A DNA stretch of 21,342 bases from Clostridia bacterium (GCA_017652965.1 JAGBZZ010000359.1:1-21342), one strand, 5' to 3'. Numbered from the stretch's first letter, positions 1 through 8,013 are shown. The notes: generated by a model not told the origin, from the letters alone. Numbers and translations are program-made.

Positions 1-652
1 AATGCGTGCGCCCGAGGATCGCAACGAGATCCTGCGGCAGATCCTCCACCGTCAGAATACCCGCGCGGCAGGCATCGTCGATATCGTGATTCACGTACGC
101 AATTCTATCGGCATACTTGATGATGACCCCCTCCAGAGTGGAAGCCATATGATCGCCTGTATGGTTGAGGATCGCGTCGCGCACCTCAAAGGTGAGATTC
201 AGCCCCTGCCCGCCATTTTCCAAAATATCCACCACGCGCAGGCTTTGCTCATAATGAGCAAAATCGGGAGAAAAGCATCTTCTCATAGCAGTTTCCCCCG
301 CATGACCGAACGGCGTGTGGCCAAGGTCATGCCCAAGGGCGGCAGCCTCCACAAGATCCTCATTGAGGCGAAGAGCGCGCGCCATGATACGCGCGATCTG
401 CGAGACCTCCAGCGTATGCGTCATACGCGTGCGGTAATGCTCCTCCTCAGGGCAAAAAAAGACCTGTGTCTTGTGGATCAGACGCCGAAAGGACTTGGAA
501 TGCAGGATCCTGTCACGGTCGCGCTGAAATTCGGTGCGGCAGACACTCTCCTCACACGGATGGATCCGGCCGCGCGTATTTTCGGTTAAAAAAGCAAAGG
601 GAGACAAAAACTCATGCTCCCGCTGCAGAAACAGATCGGCTACTCGCTCCAT
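1..652 (-). CDS. dgt: dGTPase-like HD-domain triphosphohydrolase, 3' end outside window
   Basis: The reading frame opens at an ATG (650-652) preceded by a strong AGGGGG Shine-Dalgarno and runs open to the left edge, giving 217 residues without a stop. It carries the HD metal-site signature of deoxyguanosinetriphosphate triphosphohydrolase-like proteins. H79 is in [14 protein letters not shown]108-D109 in [20 protein letters not shown] is at 163-168, and D182 in KYADRIAY. Family members hydrolyse dNTPs to deoxynucleosides and triphosphate, lowering or balancing the dNTP pool in the cytoplasm; which nucleotide is used here cannot be told. The family is usually well over 300 residues, so the C-terminal third or more is missing only because of the window edge. 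It lies 106 bases downstream of yigZ, beyond a terminator-like hairpin. Confidence 0.9.
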   Translation of the reverse strand, partial: MERVADLFLQREHEFLSPFAFLTENTRGRIHPCEESVCRTEFQRDRDRILHSKSFRRLIHKTQVFFCPEEEHYRTRMTHTLEVSQIARIMARALRLNEDLVEAAALGHDLGHTPFGHAGETAMRRCFSPDFAHYEQSLRVVDILENGGQGLNLTFEVRDAILNHTGDHMASTLEGVIIKYADRIAYVNHDIDDACRAGILTVEDLPQDLVAILGRTH

Positions 653-665
653 GAATTGTCCCCCT

Positions 666-697
666 AAAAAGCCATTCGTATTTAAAATACGCAAGGC
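666..697 (-). terminator. terminator-like hairpin between yigZ and dgt
   Basis: On the minus strand, GCC and CGTATT pair with AATACG and GGC around a TTA loop, with a small internal mismatch. Five T follow, then at once the AGGGGG Shine-Dalgarno of dgt. The stem is partly AT-rich, so termination may be incomplete. It may end the hflX-yigZ transcript or attenuate dgt. I see no convincing promoter in 653-758, which otherwise holds only AT-rich sequence. Confidence 0.5.
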
Positions 698-758
698 AAT
701 TGCTTTTTACTCTTTTTTCTACACATATTTTTGCGTTTTTCGGTTATTTTCTCCCGTA

Positions 759-1385
759 TCAAAGGGGCAACTTCTGCCATCCTTCCCCTATCTTTTGCGG
801 TACGATGCGTCCGTTTGAGGCTTCAAAGATCTTTTGCACCACGCGCTCGGCCTCCTGAAAGGAGACGGTGTACGTCAGGCTGACCTCCGCCCCGAATTCC
901 GCCTCACCAAGGATCACGCCGCATCCCTCCAAAATGCGGGAAAGACGCTGATACTCACCGTACGGGCAAGGAAAGCGGTAAGTGGCACACGGCGTACAAT
1001 GCACGTGTCCCGCGGCCTGCAAGGCCGCCGCGGCCGCCTCGGTATACGCACGCACAAGGCCGCCCGCCCCCAATAGAATACCGCCGAAATAGCGGGTCAC
1101 CACGATCGCCACGTTAAGGCAAACGTTTTTTCTTAAGACCTCCAATACGGGAAGTCCGGCCGTGCCCTGCGGCTCGCGGTCGTCACTGTAGCGGGTCTTG
1201 GCGCCCTCGCGCAGAAGATAGGCATACACGTTGTGACGCGCATCGGGAAACTCTGCCCGAATGCGCGAAACAAAGGCAATAGCCTCCTCCTCGGTCGTTA
1301 CAAAATCCGCAGATCCGATAAAGACCGAGCGCTTTTCGTCGATTTCCGCGCGCCCGTAGCCCGCAATGGTGCGATATGCCTCCAT
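759..1385 (-). CDS. yigZ: YigZ/IMPACT family protein (UPF0029)
   Basis: A 208-residue protein of the YigZ/IMPACT family. The family signature DDREPQGTAG is at residues 68-77, followed by TRYFGGILLGAGGLVRAY at 97-114. The remaining C-terminal part corresponds to the small ferredoxin-like DUF1949 domain. Family members are cytoplasmic; eukaryotic IMPACT modulates translational control through GCN1, while the bacterial role is not settled. The ATG lies one base past the TAA of hflX, and its Shine-Dalgarno (AGGA) sits inside the end of hflX, so translation is probably coupled. Length and motifs are intact. Family assignment is confident; function is not known from sequence. Confidence 0.9.
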   Translation of the reverse strand: MEAYRTIAGYGRAEIDEKRSVFIGSADFVTTEEEAIAFVSRIRAEFPDARHNVYAYLLREGAKTRYSDDREPQGTAGLPVLEVLRKNVCLNVAIVVTRYFGGILLGAGGLVRAYTEAAAAALQAAGHVHCTPCATYRFPCPYGEYQRLSRILEGCGVILGEAEFGAEVSLTYTVSFQEAERVVQKIFEASNGRIVPQKIGEGWQKLPL

Positions 1386-1386
1386 T

Positions 1387-2658
1387 TTAGTCCTGCCTTA
1401 AAATAAATGCCGAAAACTTCGGATAATTCTTTTCATCCAACAAGGTTTTTACCAAAATTCCCTCGTCAAGATACTGGGGATCCTCCAAAAGCGGGCATTC
1501 GCCGCGCAGAGAATTCAAGGCCCCCGCCTCTGCATAAGGGATTAAGAGAGCAACCTCTTTTTTGTTCTTTTTCAACACACCGGCGATCGCCTCCAACAAG
1601 GCGGAAACCCCGCGGCCATCCCTGGCAGAAAGGAACACACGCTCACTCGACGTATTATAGCTCTCCGAGGTAAAGGATGCGGCCAGGTCGCACTTGTTAT
1701 ATACCACAAGCTGAGGGATCTCTCCCGCACCAAGCTCTGCAAGCAGACCTCGCGTCACCTCGAGCTGAGCCGCACATTCCGGATCCGACACGTCCGCCAC
1801 AAGCAAAAGAAGATCGGCCAGTGTCACCTCTTCCAACGTGGAATGAAAGGCGCGGACCAGCTGATGCGGCAGACGGCGGATAAAGCCAACGGTGTCGGTC
1901 AGAAGGATTTCCTGGCCATCCGGCAAAGCCAGACGGCGGGTAGTGGGATCCAGCGTAGCAAACAGCTTATCCTCCGAAAGAACGCCGGCATCGGTCAGAG
2001 TATTCAGAAGTGTAGACTTCCCTGCGTTGGTGTATCCCACGATAACGGCTTTGGGGATCCCGCTGCGCTCTCTCGCCGCGCGCATGGTGGCGCGATTCGC
2101 TGAAAGCTCGCGCAGCTCTGCCTCCAGGGCGGTGGCGCGGCGTTTCAGATAGCGACGATCGGTCTCCAGCTTGGATTCACCGGGGCCACGGGTGCCGATG
2201 CGCCCCCCCTGGCGGGAAAGAGCACTTCCCTTGCCAATAAGGCGCGGCGCGGTATACTTCAGCTGTGCCAGCTCTACCTGCAGCTTTCCCTCACCCGAAA
2301 CGGCATGCAAGGAAAAGATGTCAAGAATCAGCATCGTGCGGTCGCACACCCGCACGCCGTCCAAGGCGTCCTCAATATTACGGATCTGCGAGGGCGAAAG
2401 CTCGGTATTGAAGATGACAAGCTCTGCCTCTTCGTTTTTAGAAAGCTCGGCAAGCTCCAAAAGCTTGCCACTGCCGATATAGGTAGCAGGATCGGGATTG
2501 TCCTTCATCTGCACCATCCGCGCCGCAGAGACACCGCCCGCCGTATGCAAAAGGCGCTCCAGTTCGTCCAGCTCCACCTCTACGGTAGGCATGTCTGCGC
2601 TTGAGGCACAGGTGGCTACCAATATAGCGCGCTCGCCACTTCCTTTTTCAGAGATCAT
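1387..2658 (-). CDS. hflX: GTPase HflX
   Basis: A 423-residue HflX GTPase, a ribosome-associated factor that in studied bacteria splits stalled or stressed 70S ribosomes. An N-terminal HflX domain is followed by the glycine-rich linker RQGGRIGTRGPGESKLETDR (149-168). The G domain has G1 GYTNAGKS at 208-215, G3 DTVG at 255-258, G4 NKCD at 321-324 and G5 SAR at 344-346. I place the start at the ATG at 2656-2658 because GGAGGAG stands five to six bases upstream. An in-frame start 13 codons earlier (2697) lies inside the rpmE terminator and has no good ribosome site. yigZ follows at once. No promoter fits between the rpmE terminator and this start, so expression probably depends on read-through from rpmE. 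Confidence 0.95.
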   Translation of the reverse strand: MISEKGSGERAILVATCASSADMPTVEVELDELERLLHTAGGVSAARMVQMKDNPDPATYIGSGKLLELAELSKNEEAELVIFNTELSPSQIRNIEDALDGVRVCDRTMLILDIFSLHAVSGEGKLQVELAQLKYTAPRLIGKGSALSRQGGRIGTRGPGESKLETDRRYLKRRATALEAELRELSANRATMRAARERSGIPKAVIVGYTNAGKSTLLNTLTDAGVLSEDKLFATLDPTTRRLALPDGQEILLTDTVGFIRRLPHQLVRAFHSTLEEVTLADLLLLVADVSDPECAAQLEVTRGLLAELGAGEIPQLVVYNKCDLAASFTSESYNTSSERVFLSARDGRGVSALLEAIAGVLKKNKKEVALLIPYAEAGALNSLRGECPLLEDPQYLDEGILVKTLLDEKNYPKFSAFILRQD

Positions 2659-2678
2659 ACAAACTCCTCCAGAAGAGA

Positions 2679-2709
2679 GAAAAAGGCGTGACAGCAATCA
2701 TGCCACGCC
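2679..2709 (-). terminator. intrinsic terminator of rpmE
   Basis: On the minus strand GGCGTGGCA (rc of 2701-2709) pairs with TGTCACGCC (rc of 2685-2693), nine pairs with one G-U, around a seven-base loop. The stem is followed by TTTTT and a pyrimidine-rich run. It begins 16 bases after the rpmE stop and ends about 10 bases before the hflX Shine-Dalgarno. Confidence 0.85.
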
Positions 2710-2725
2710 ATTTCTCTATGTTTGA

Positions 2726-2932
2726 TTATTTGCCGCTTGCAGCCAGACGCTTCTTGAACTTATCCACACGCCCGCCGGCATCAACGAACTTCTGCTTACC
2801 GGTAAAGAACGGATGGCAACTGGAGCAAATATCCACCGTCATATCGCCCTTCACCGAACGGGAAGTGACAGTGTTGCCGCATGCGCAACGGATAGTAGCA
2901 AGCTTATAATCGGGATGAATTCCGGATTTCAT
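2726..2932 (-). CDS. rpmE: 50S ribosomal protein L31, zinc-binding (C+) type
   Basis: A 68-residue ribosomal protein L31 starting [10 protein letters not shown], the expected family N-terminus. Four cysteines, C16 and C18 (CACG) with C36 and C39 (CSSC), mark the zinc-binding form; zinc-independent paralogues lack them. L31 binds the central protuberance and bridges the two subunits. The ATG at 2930-2932 is chosen because AGAGGTG lies six bases upstream. A GTG three codons earlier falls inside that ribosome site. The gene has its own strong promoter and a terminator, which suits a highly expressed single ribosomal gene. Confidence 0.97.
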   Translation of the reverse strand: MKSGIHPDYKLATIRCACGNTVTSRSVKGDMTVDICSSCHPFFTGKQKFVDAGGRVDKFKKRLAASGK

Positions 2933-2966
2933 TGTTTTCACCTCTTTGAACTTTCATTACTGACCT

Positions 2967-2995
2967 ATTATAGCACAGTCTTTTTCGGTTTGCAA
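2967..2995 (-). promoter_or_regulatory. sigma-A promoter of rpmE
   Basis: On the minus strand TTGCAA (2990-2995) and TATAAT (2967-2972) are separated by exactly 17 bases. A TGC triplet directly before TATAAT forms an extended -10. The transcript would start near 2960, giving a leader of about 28 bases to the rpmE ATG. Confidence 0.85.
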
Positions 2996-3012
2996 GCCTT
3001 TTTTGAAAAAAA

Positions 3013-3741
3013 TTATAATTTTTCCGACATTTCCAACCGAAGCCGCTCCATGATCTTCTTTTCCAGCCTGGAAATGTAGGATTGCGAGATTCCCAAAAGA
3101 TCCGCAACCTCCTTTTGCGTGCGCTCGCGCCCGCCAGAAAGCCCAAAGCGCAGTTCTATGATCTCCCGTTCCCTCGGTGCAAGCCCCGCTACCGACTCCC
3201 GCACCATTTTCCGCTCCTCCACCTCCTCGATCCTGCGGCAGACGACGTCCGCGTCGCTACCCAGCACGTCGGAAAGCAAAAGCTCATTCCCATCCCAATC
3301 CACATTCAAGGGCTCATCGATCGAGATCTCGCGCTTCTGACCGCTCGTTTTTCGGATATACATCAGGATCTCGTTTTCGATACAGCGCGAAGCGTAGGTG
3401 GCAAGCTTGATGTTCTTTTCCGGCGAAAAGGTGTTAGCCGCCTTCATAAGCCCCACCGTGCCGATAGAGATCAGATCCTCAATGTTGATCCCCGTGCTTT
3501 CAAACTTCTTGGCTATGTAGACCACAAGACGAAGATTGCGCTCCACCAACACCTTTTTCAGCGAGCTGTCCTCCCGTATCCTTTTCAAAAGCTCTGCCTC
3601 CTCCTCGCCAGTCATGGGGCTTGGCAGAACGTTGCTTCCATTTATATAATATATCCTTCCCCATTCACGCGGCAAAAGCAGCCGACGGATCCTGTTGACA
3701 AAGCGTTTCCAAGCCCTCGCGATCAGTAATAACAGCTTCAA
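3013..3741 (-). CDS. sigE: sporulation sigma factor SigE precursor (pro-sigma-E)
   Basis: A 242-residue sigma-70 family protein closely resembling the mother-cell factor sigma-E. The N-terminal stretch of about 30 residues, basic and hydrophobic and ending near RIYYINGS, matches the pro-sequence removed by SpoIIGA. Region 2 carries [20 protein letters not shown] (67-86) and the core segment [20 protein letters not shown] (87-106), then [20 protein letters not shown] (112-131). Region 4 has a helix-turn-helix with [20 protein letters not shown] (209-228). Translation starts at a TTG (3739-3741) with GGAGGTGG five to seven bases upstream; the usual N-terminus supports that start. It lies 16 bases behind spoIIGA. 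No sigG follows; rpmE is next. Confidence 0.96.
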   Translation of the reverse strand: MKLLLLIARAWKRFVNRIRRLLLPREWGRIYYINGSNVLPSPMTGEEEAELLKRIREDSSLKKVLVERNLRLVVYIAKKFESTGINIEDLISIGTVGLMKAANTFSPEKNIKLATYASRCIENEILMYIRKTSGQKREISIDEPLNVDWDGNELLLSDVLGSDADVVCRRIEEVEERKMVRESVAGLAPREREIIELRFGLSGGRERTQKEVADLLGISQSYISRLEKKIMERLRLEMSEKL

Positions 3742-3757
3742 GATGCCACCTCCGCAT

Positions 3758-4639
3758 TCAAAAAATCAAAACAGACGGAACAAGTGCCCCGTACCCGCAA
3801 AATCCGCTTCCTCCTTGATGATCCAGCACCACGACCGCATCCACCGAATGCGCCTCTGCCGTCCCCTCCCCGATGATGACATCTGTAGGGCGATACCCCA
3901 CCAAAAGGCGGCTTCCGCCCAAGGATCTCGCCGGGATCAGGCGGATGCGGCGCCTGCTTTCTGCTGAAAGCACCCCGGGATCCCCCGGCTCGCTCTCGGA
4001 AAAATTAAGTATATCCGCAGGGATCACCTCGCGCGCCGTGTCACTGTCCAGCACGATGCAGGGCCTTCCGGAAAGCGGATCGCAAAGCGTATTACCGCTA
4101 TCCACCAATGCCGTTACGCTTTTTGTCCGCTCCCCCTCGCGAAGTGTAAGCAGAACCGCACGCTGCTTGTGAAGATACGCAAAGCGGCGACGGCCGATCC
4201 CCAGCAGCATCGCACAGAAAAGTGCCAACACAAAGAATATCACCAGCCTTCCATCCCCCGCAAGCAGTGCCCCCAAAAGCTCCTCCCGTTTTTCAAAAAA
4301 GCGTGCAAGGAGACTGTAAAACGCGGTGATCATCCCCCCGAGAAGCCATGAGGTTACGAAAAAGATCCCCAAAAGCGCAAAAAAACGTCGCCGTGCGCAC
4401 CGTCCGCCATAGGAAATCTCGCATAAAAGCCACGCCATTGCCATCCCGATGAGAATCCCGGGGATCACATAGCCGCCAAGAAGCGCAGAGGCCACCGCGT
4501 ACACCCCGCCAAGCGCGGCCGCAATGATAAGCCTTACCGTACGGTGCGGCAGATGCAGGATCGCCCCCGCGAGGCAAAGAGCCAGAAAATCCATGCAAAA
4601 GTTGATAAGAAACAGTACATCCACATACACTACCGTCAT
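3758..4639 (-). CDS. spoIIGA: sporulation sigma-E processing peptidase SpoIIGA
   Basis: A 293-residue SpoIIGA, the membrane aspartic protease that cuts the pro-sequence from pro-sigma-E at the sporulation septum. The N-terminal half is strongly hydrophobic with about five membrane segments (roughly 5-30, 36-53, 55-74, 86-110 and 131-148). The C-terminal cytoplasmic half has the catalytic aspartate D180 in ALVDSGNTL. That resembles one half of a retroviral-type protease active site, so a dimer is expected from family knowledge. The ATG at 4637-4639 is chosen because AAAGGA lies about eight bases upstream; a GTG two codons earlier would be too close to it. It is the first gene of a two-gene unit with its substrate sigE. 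Confidence 0.95.
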   Translation of the reverse strand: MTVVYVDVLFLINFCMDFLALCLAGAILHLPHRTVRLIIAAALGGVYAVASALLGGYVIPGILIGMAMAWLLCEISYGGRCARRRFFALLGIFFVTSWLLGGMITAFYSLLARFFEKREELLGALLAGDGRLVIFFVLALFCAMLLGIGRRRFAYLHKQRAVLLTLREGERTKSVTALVDSGNTLCDPLSGRPCIVLDSDTAREVIPADILNFSESEPGDPGVLSAESRRRIRLIPARSLGGSRLLVGYRPTDVIIGEGTAEAHSVDAVVVLDHQGGSGFCGYGALVPSVLIF

Positions 4640-4662
4640 TTTCACGATCCTTTCTTGCCTAT

Positions 4663-4695
4663 ATTATATTCGTACCGCAATAAAAAATATGTCAG
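4663..4695 (-). promoter_or_regulatory. putative spoIIGA promoter with a 21-base spacer
   Basis: On the minus strand TATAAT (4663-4668) and CTGACA (4690-4695, five of six matches to the -35 consensus) are separated by 21 bases, four more than optimal. The spoIIG promoter of Bacillus subtilis is known for consensus boxes with a 22-base gap, used by sigma-A with Spo0A. I infer a similar mechanism here. A clear Spo0A box was not recognised by eye. The rest of 4640-4730 is AT-rich leader and spacer. Confidence 0.55.
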
Positions 4696-4729
4696 TTTCG
4701 GTTGGAAGGAAAATATTATTTCCGGGAAC

Positions 4730-4775
4730 AAAAAAAGAGAGACCGCATCGGCAAAAACCGAAATGATCTCTCTTT
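4730..4775 (-). terminator. intrinsic terminator of the cvpA-clp-mrp unit
   Basis: On the minus strand AGAGAGA (from about 4773) pairs with TCTCTCT (to about 4737). An inner TCGG/CCGA stem closes a T-rich loop, and a run of seven T follows. It starts about 20 bases after the mrp stop. An A-rich flank on the other side could make it work in both directions, but no plus-strand gene arrives there. Confidence 0.8.
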
Positions 4776-4793
4776 TAATATGGAAGTCTTGGA

Positions 4794-5621
4794 TCAGTTT
4801 TTGGAAATGATCTGCTCGCAGGCGGATTCGATCGCCGCGGTGTCCAGCTCCTCGGCGGCTCCGCGGTCGCAAAGCGCCGCTACGTGGCTGTCAAAGGGCA
4901 GGCGGGCAAGCACCTGAGTGCCGTTCTTCTCGGCGACCGCCTCAAGATGGCTTTCCCCGAAGATGTGATGCTGCTTGCCGCAATCCGGGCAGACGAAGTA
5001 GCTGAAGTTCTCCACAAGGCCGTAAAGCGGGATGCTCATCATCTCAGCCATGGTGACCGCCTTTTGCACGATCATGGAAACAAGCTCCTGGGGGCTTGTG
5101 ATCACCACGATGCCGTCAACGGGCAGGCTTTGGAAGACGGTAAGCGGAACGTCTCCGGTTCCCGGAGGCATGTCGATGAATAGATAATCAAGCTCGCCCC
5201 AGGAAACGTCGGTGTAAAACTGCGTAATCACACCGGCAATGACAGGGCCGCGCCATACGACCGGCTTCTCCTCCTCCTCTACCAGGAGGTTGACCGACAT
5301 CACACGGATGCCGCTCGCCGTCTCGGCGGGGATCATACCGTTTTCGTCTCCTACGATCGTGCCGGTATGCAGGCCGAATGCCTTCGGGATCGAGGGGCCG
5401 GTCACGTCGGCATCCAGAATGCCGACCGAATAGCCGCGGCGGCGCATAGCGACCGCCAGCATCGTGGTGACCGAGGATTTACCGACACCACCCTTGCCGC
5501 TGACAACGGCAATGATCTTTTTAATGTGGCTGCCCGCATTCGGCTTGGCAAGAAGCGATTCCTTGGAGGCCGAAGAGCATTTTTGCGAGCAGGTGCTGCA
5601 ATCATGGGTACATTCAGACAT
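4794..5621 (-). CDS. Mrp/NBP35 family iron-sulfur carrier ATPase
   Basis: A 275-residue P-loop ATPase of the Mrp/NBP35 (ApbC-like) group, which binds and delivers Fe-S clusters in the cytoplasm. The deviant Walker A SGKGGVGKSS is at residues 41-50, with DADVTGPSIP at 70-79 and the PPGTGD segment at 152-157. A CPDC pair (C211, C214) is the usual dimer-bridging cluster site. The N-terminus holds four further cysteines (C4, C8, C11, C15), the Cys-rich NBP35-like lead common in Clostridia. Shine-Dalgarno AAAGGAG lies just past the stop of the clp gene 18 bases upstream. A terminator follows. The cluster-delivery role is from the family; targets are unknown. Confidence 0.92.
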   Translation of the reverse strand: MSECTHDCSTCSQKCSSASKESLLAKPNAGSHIKKIIAVVSGKGGVGKSSVTTMLAVAMRRRGYSVGILDADVTGPSIPKAFGLHTGTIVGDENGMIPAETASGIRVMSVNLLVEEEEKPVVWRGPVIAGVITQFYTDVSWGELDYLFIDMPPGTGDVPLTVFQSLPVDGIVVITSPQELVSMIVQKAVTMAEMMSIPLYGLVENFSYFVCPDCGKQHHIFGESHLEAVAEKNGTQVLARLPFDSHVAALCDRGAAEELDTAAIESACEQIISKN

Positions 5622-5639
5622 ATGATTTTCTCCTTTGGT

Positions 5640-7961
5640 TTACATACAAGTGATAGACAGCTCTCCCGCAGGGGAAACTGCAATAGCGGCCTCGGTCACC
5701 TTATCCTCATACCGGGCGATGATCTTCTCGGCCAGCACGTCCTCGACGCGCCCCTCAAGGTACCGGCGCATGTTACGCGCGCCGTACTTTTCGGAATAGG
5801 ATTCCTCGGCGATTACCCGATAAGCCGCCTCATCCACCGAAAGCCGAATCCCGTGCGAAGCAAGCACGTCGGAAAGCTCGGCAATCTGCAAGCGGGCAAT
5901 TGCCGCAAAATCCTCACGGCTCAGCGGGCGGAAGGTGATGATCTCATCGATCCGATTCAAGAATTCCGGGCGCAGGAAGGAGGAAAGGGCACGTTCTGTC
6001 CGTTCTTTATCCTGCAGCTCCTGCGATTCGGAAAATCCGGAAATGGCAGAAGCGCGCTCACTGCCCGCATTGGTCGTCATTACGATCAACGTGTTTTCAA
6101 AATTCACAACCCGTCCCATCGCATCGGTAAGTTTTCCGTCGTCAAGCACCTGCAAAAGAATGTTGAGGACATCGGGATGCGCTTTCTCGATCTCATCAAA
6201 CAGTACCACGGAATACGGGCGGCGGCGGATCTTTTCGGTAAGCTGGCCGGCCTCGTCAAAGCCGACGTATCCGGGAGGGGCGCCTATCAGCTTGGAGACC
6301 GAGTGCTTTTCCATATATTCCGACATATCCAGGCGTATCAAGGTGTCGGGCTGCGAGAAGAGATCCTCTGCCAGCACCTTAACAAGCTGTGTTTTACCAA
6401 CGCCCGTCGGCCCCGCAAAGATAAATGAGATGGGGGCGCGGCGAACCGAAACCCCGGCACGCTTACGCTTGATGGCGCGCGCCACCGCGCTGACGGCGGC
6501 AGACTGGCCAATAATGCGGCGAGAGATCCGCTCCTCTAACCGATCCAGGCGTGCAAACTCACTGGTATTGATCGAGGTGGCGGGAATGCCCGTCCATACC
6601 TCAATTACCCGCGCGAGGTCATCCACCGTCAAAAAGACGCGCTCACAGACCTCCATAAGCGGTGCAAGCTCTTCCTTAAGCTTTAGCTCACGAACGGTAA
6701 GATCTGCGATCTCACGGTACTTGCCTTCGTTTTTCTTGGGATCCTCTTCGTCGGGTCTCCCCTCGAGGGCGGCCTTCGCCTTGGCTATCTTGGCAAGCTC
6801 CTCCTCGGCGGCACGGCGTTTTCCGAGCTCCGGCGTATCCAGGGCACGGCGCGCGGCGGCCTCGTCCAAAAGGTCGATCGCCTTATCGGGCAAGAACCGA
6901 TCGGTAATATACCTCTCCGAAAATTCGGCGGCATAGCGCAGTGTCTCATCCGGGATCCTCACACCGTGGAAATCCTCGTAATATCCCTTGATGCCGCGCA
7001 GCATATCCACGGTTTCGGTAACCGACGGCTCCTGCACCGTCACGGGCTGAAAGCGCCGCTCAAGGGCGCTATCCTTTTCGATAAACTTGCGGTATTCCTT
7101 CAGGGTCGTTGCGCCGATCACCTGTATCTCCCCTCGGGAGAGTGCAGGCTTCAGAATATTGGCGGCGTTCATGCTGCCTTCGCTTTCGCCCGCACCGACA
7201 ATGTTATGCACCTCGTCGATCACAAGGATAATATTGCCTGCGGCCTTTACCTCGGAGATGAGGCCGAGAATGCGGGATTCGAACTGACCGCGGAACTGCG
7301 TCCCCGCCACCAGTGCGGTGAGATCCACCAAATACACCTCGGCATCACGCAGGCGATACGGAACCTCCCCGGCCACAATGCGAAGTGCCAGTGCCTCCGC
7401 AATGGCGGTTTTACCTACCCCGGGCTCGCCGATGAGGCAGGGATTGTTCTTCTGGCGGCGGCACAGGATCTGTATCACACGGTCAAGCTCACGCTCGCGC
7501 CCCACGATCTTATCCAACCGTCCCTCGGCGGCTTGCTTGGTCAGATTTTTGCAATAGGTATCCAAAAATTTGCGTTTTTCGCGCTTTGGCGTAGCGTCAC
7601 GCTCACGGCGAGGGGGGCGCTCGCCCTCCCCTTTTGCTTCATTCCCCTTGCCGGGGATCGGAAATCCGAGATTCTGAAACAACTTCGGCAGATCAATGGC
7701 GGGGGCGCCGCCATCCTCACCGTCATCCTCGCCAACCGGCTCTTCTCCGTCCGAGAGGGCGCTACGAAGATCCTCGGACATTCTTTCGAGATCCTCCTCG
7801 CTTACCCCCATCTTTTCAAGCATGTCATTCACAGGCTTGATACCCAGCTCACGGGCGCAGTTGAGGCAAAGCCCCTCGTTTACGGTACCGTCCTTATCCA
7901 TACGGGTTATGAACACCACGGCCACACGGCGGCGGCATTTAACACACATTTGCATTTTCAT
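5640..7961 (-). CDS. ClpE-like AAA+ ATPase with N-terminal zinc finger
   Basis: A 773-residue Hsp100/Clp unfoldase with two AAA+ modules. The first has Walker A GEPGVGKT at 178-185 and Walker B ending IDE at 248-250. The second has GPTGVGKT at 517-524 and FDE at 588-590. In place of the usual double Clp-N repeat the N-terminus is a CxxC...CxxC zinc finger (C6, C9, C32, C35), then an acidic and charged linker of about 100 residues; this matches ClpE rather than ClpC. A charged middle segment (about 380-440) lies between the modules. SGF at 641-643 sits where ClpP-binding loops carry [ILV]G[FL], so pairing with ClpP is plausible. The start is set by the zinc finger; no good Shine-Dalgarno is visible. 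Confidence 0.9.
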   Translation of the reverse strand: MKMQMCVKCRRRVAVVFITRMDKDGTVNEGLCLNCARELGIKPVNDMLEKMGVSEEDLERMSEDLRSALSDGEEPVGEDDGEDGGAPAIDLPKLFQNLGFPIPGKGNEAKGEGERPPRRERDATPKREKRKFLDTYCKNLTKQAAEGRLDKIVGRERELDRVIQILCRRQKNNPCLIGEPGVGKTAIAEALALRIVAGEVPYRLRDAEVYLVDLTALVAGTQFRGQFESRILGLISEVKAAGNIILVIDEVHNIVGAGESEGSMNAANILKPALSRGEIQVIGATTLKEYRKFIEKDSALERRFQPVTVQEPSVTETVDMLRGIKGYYEDFHGVRIPDETLRYAAEFSERYITDRFLPDKAIDLLDEAAARRALDTPELGKRRAAEEELAKIAKAKAALEGRPDEEDPKKNEGKYREIADLTVRELKLKEELAPLMEVCERVFLTVDDLARVIEVWTGIPATSINTSEFARLDRLEERISRRIIGQSAAVSAVARAIKRKRAGVSVRRAPISFIFAGPTGVGKTQLVKVLAEDLFSQPDTLIRLDMSEYMEKHSVSKLIGAPPGYVGFDEAGQLTEKIRRRPYSVVLFDEIEKAHPDVLNILLQVLDDGKLTDAMGRVVNFENTLIVMTTNAGSERASAISGFSESQELQDKERTERALSSFLRPEFLNRIDEIITFRPLSREDFAAIARLQIAELSDVLASHGIRLSVDEAAYRVIAEESYSEKYGARNMRRYLEGRVEDVLAEKIIARYEDKVTEAAIAVSPAGELSITCM

Positions 7962-7997
7962 GAAATTACTATTCTCTTACCTACCTGATTTTCTTGA

Positions 7998-8013
7998 CTT
8001 CTCTTATGAGAAG
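7998..8013 (-). other. hairpin over the cvpA stop codon
   Basis: CTTCTC and GAGAAG form a perfect six-pair stem around a four-base loop, and the cvpA TAA lies in the loop. There is no T-run, so it is not an intrinsic terminator. It could affect mRNA stability or coupling to the clp gene 42 bases on; this is inference only. Confidence 0.35.

Noticed and set aside
2..589. Long plus-strand reading frame at the left edge.
   Set aside because: The minus strand of the same region encodes an HD-domain dGTPase with all key motifs; the plus frame has no recognisable domain.
3008..3023. A 16-base AT-only palindrome overlapping the sigE stop, considered as a terminator.
   Set aside because: The stem has no G-C pair and no clean T-run after it, so it would be unstable. 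I do not call it a terminator.
5367..7988. Long plus-strand frames opposite mrp and clp (353, 333 and 340 codons).
   Set aside because: They are complementary to conserved AAA+ and Mrp motifs and have no features of their own.
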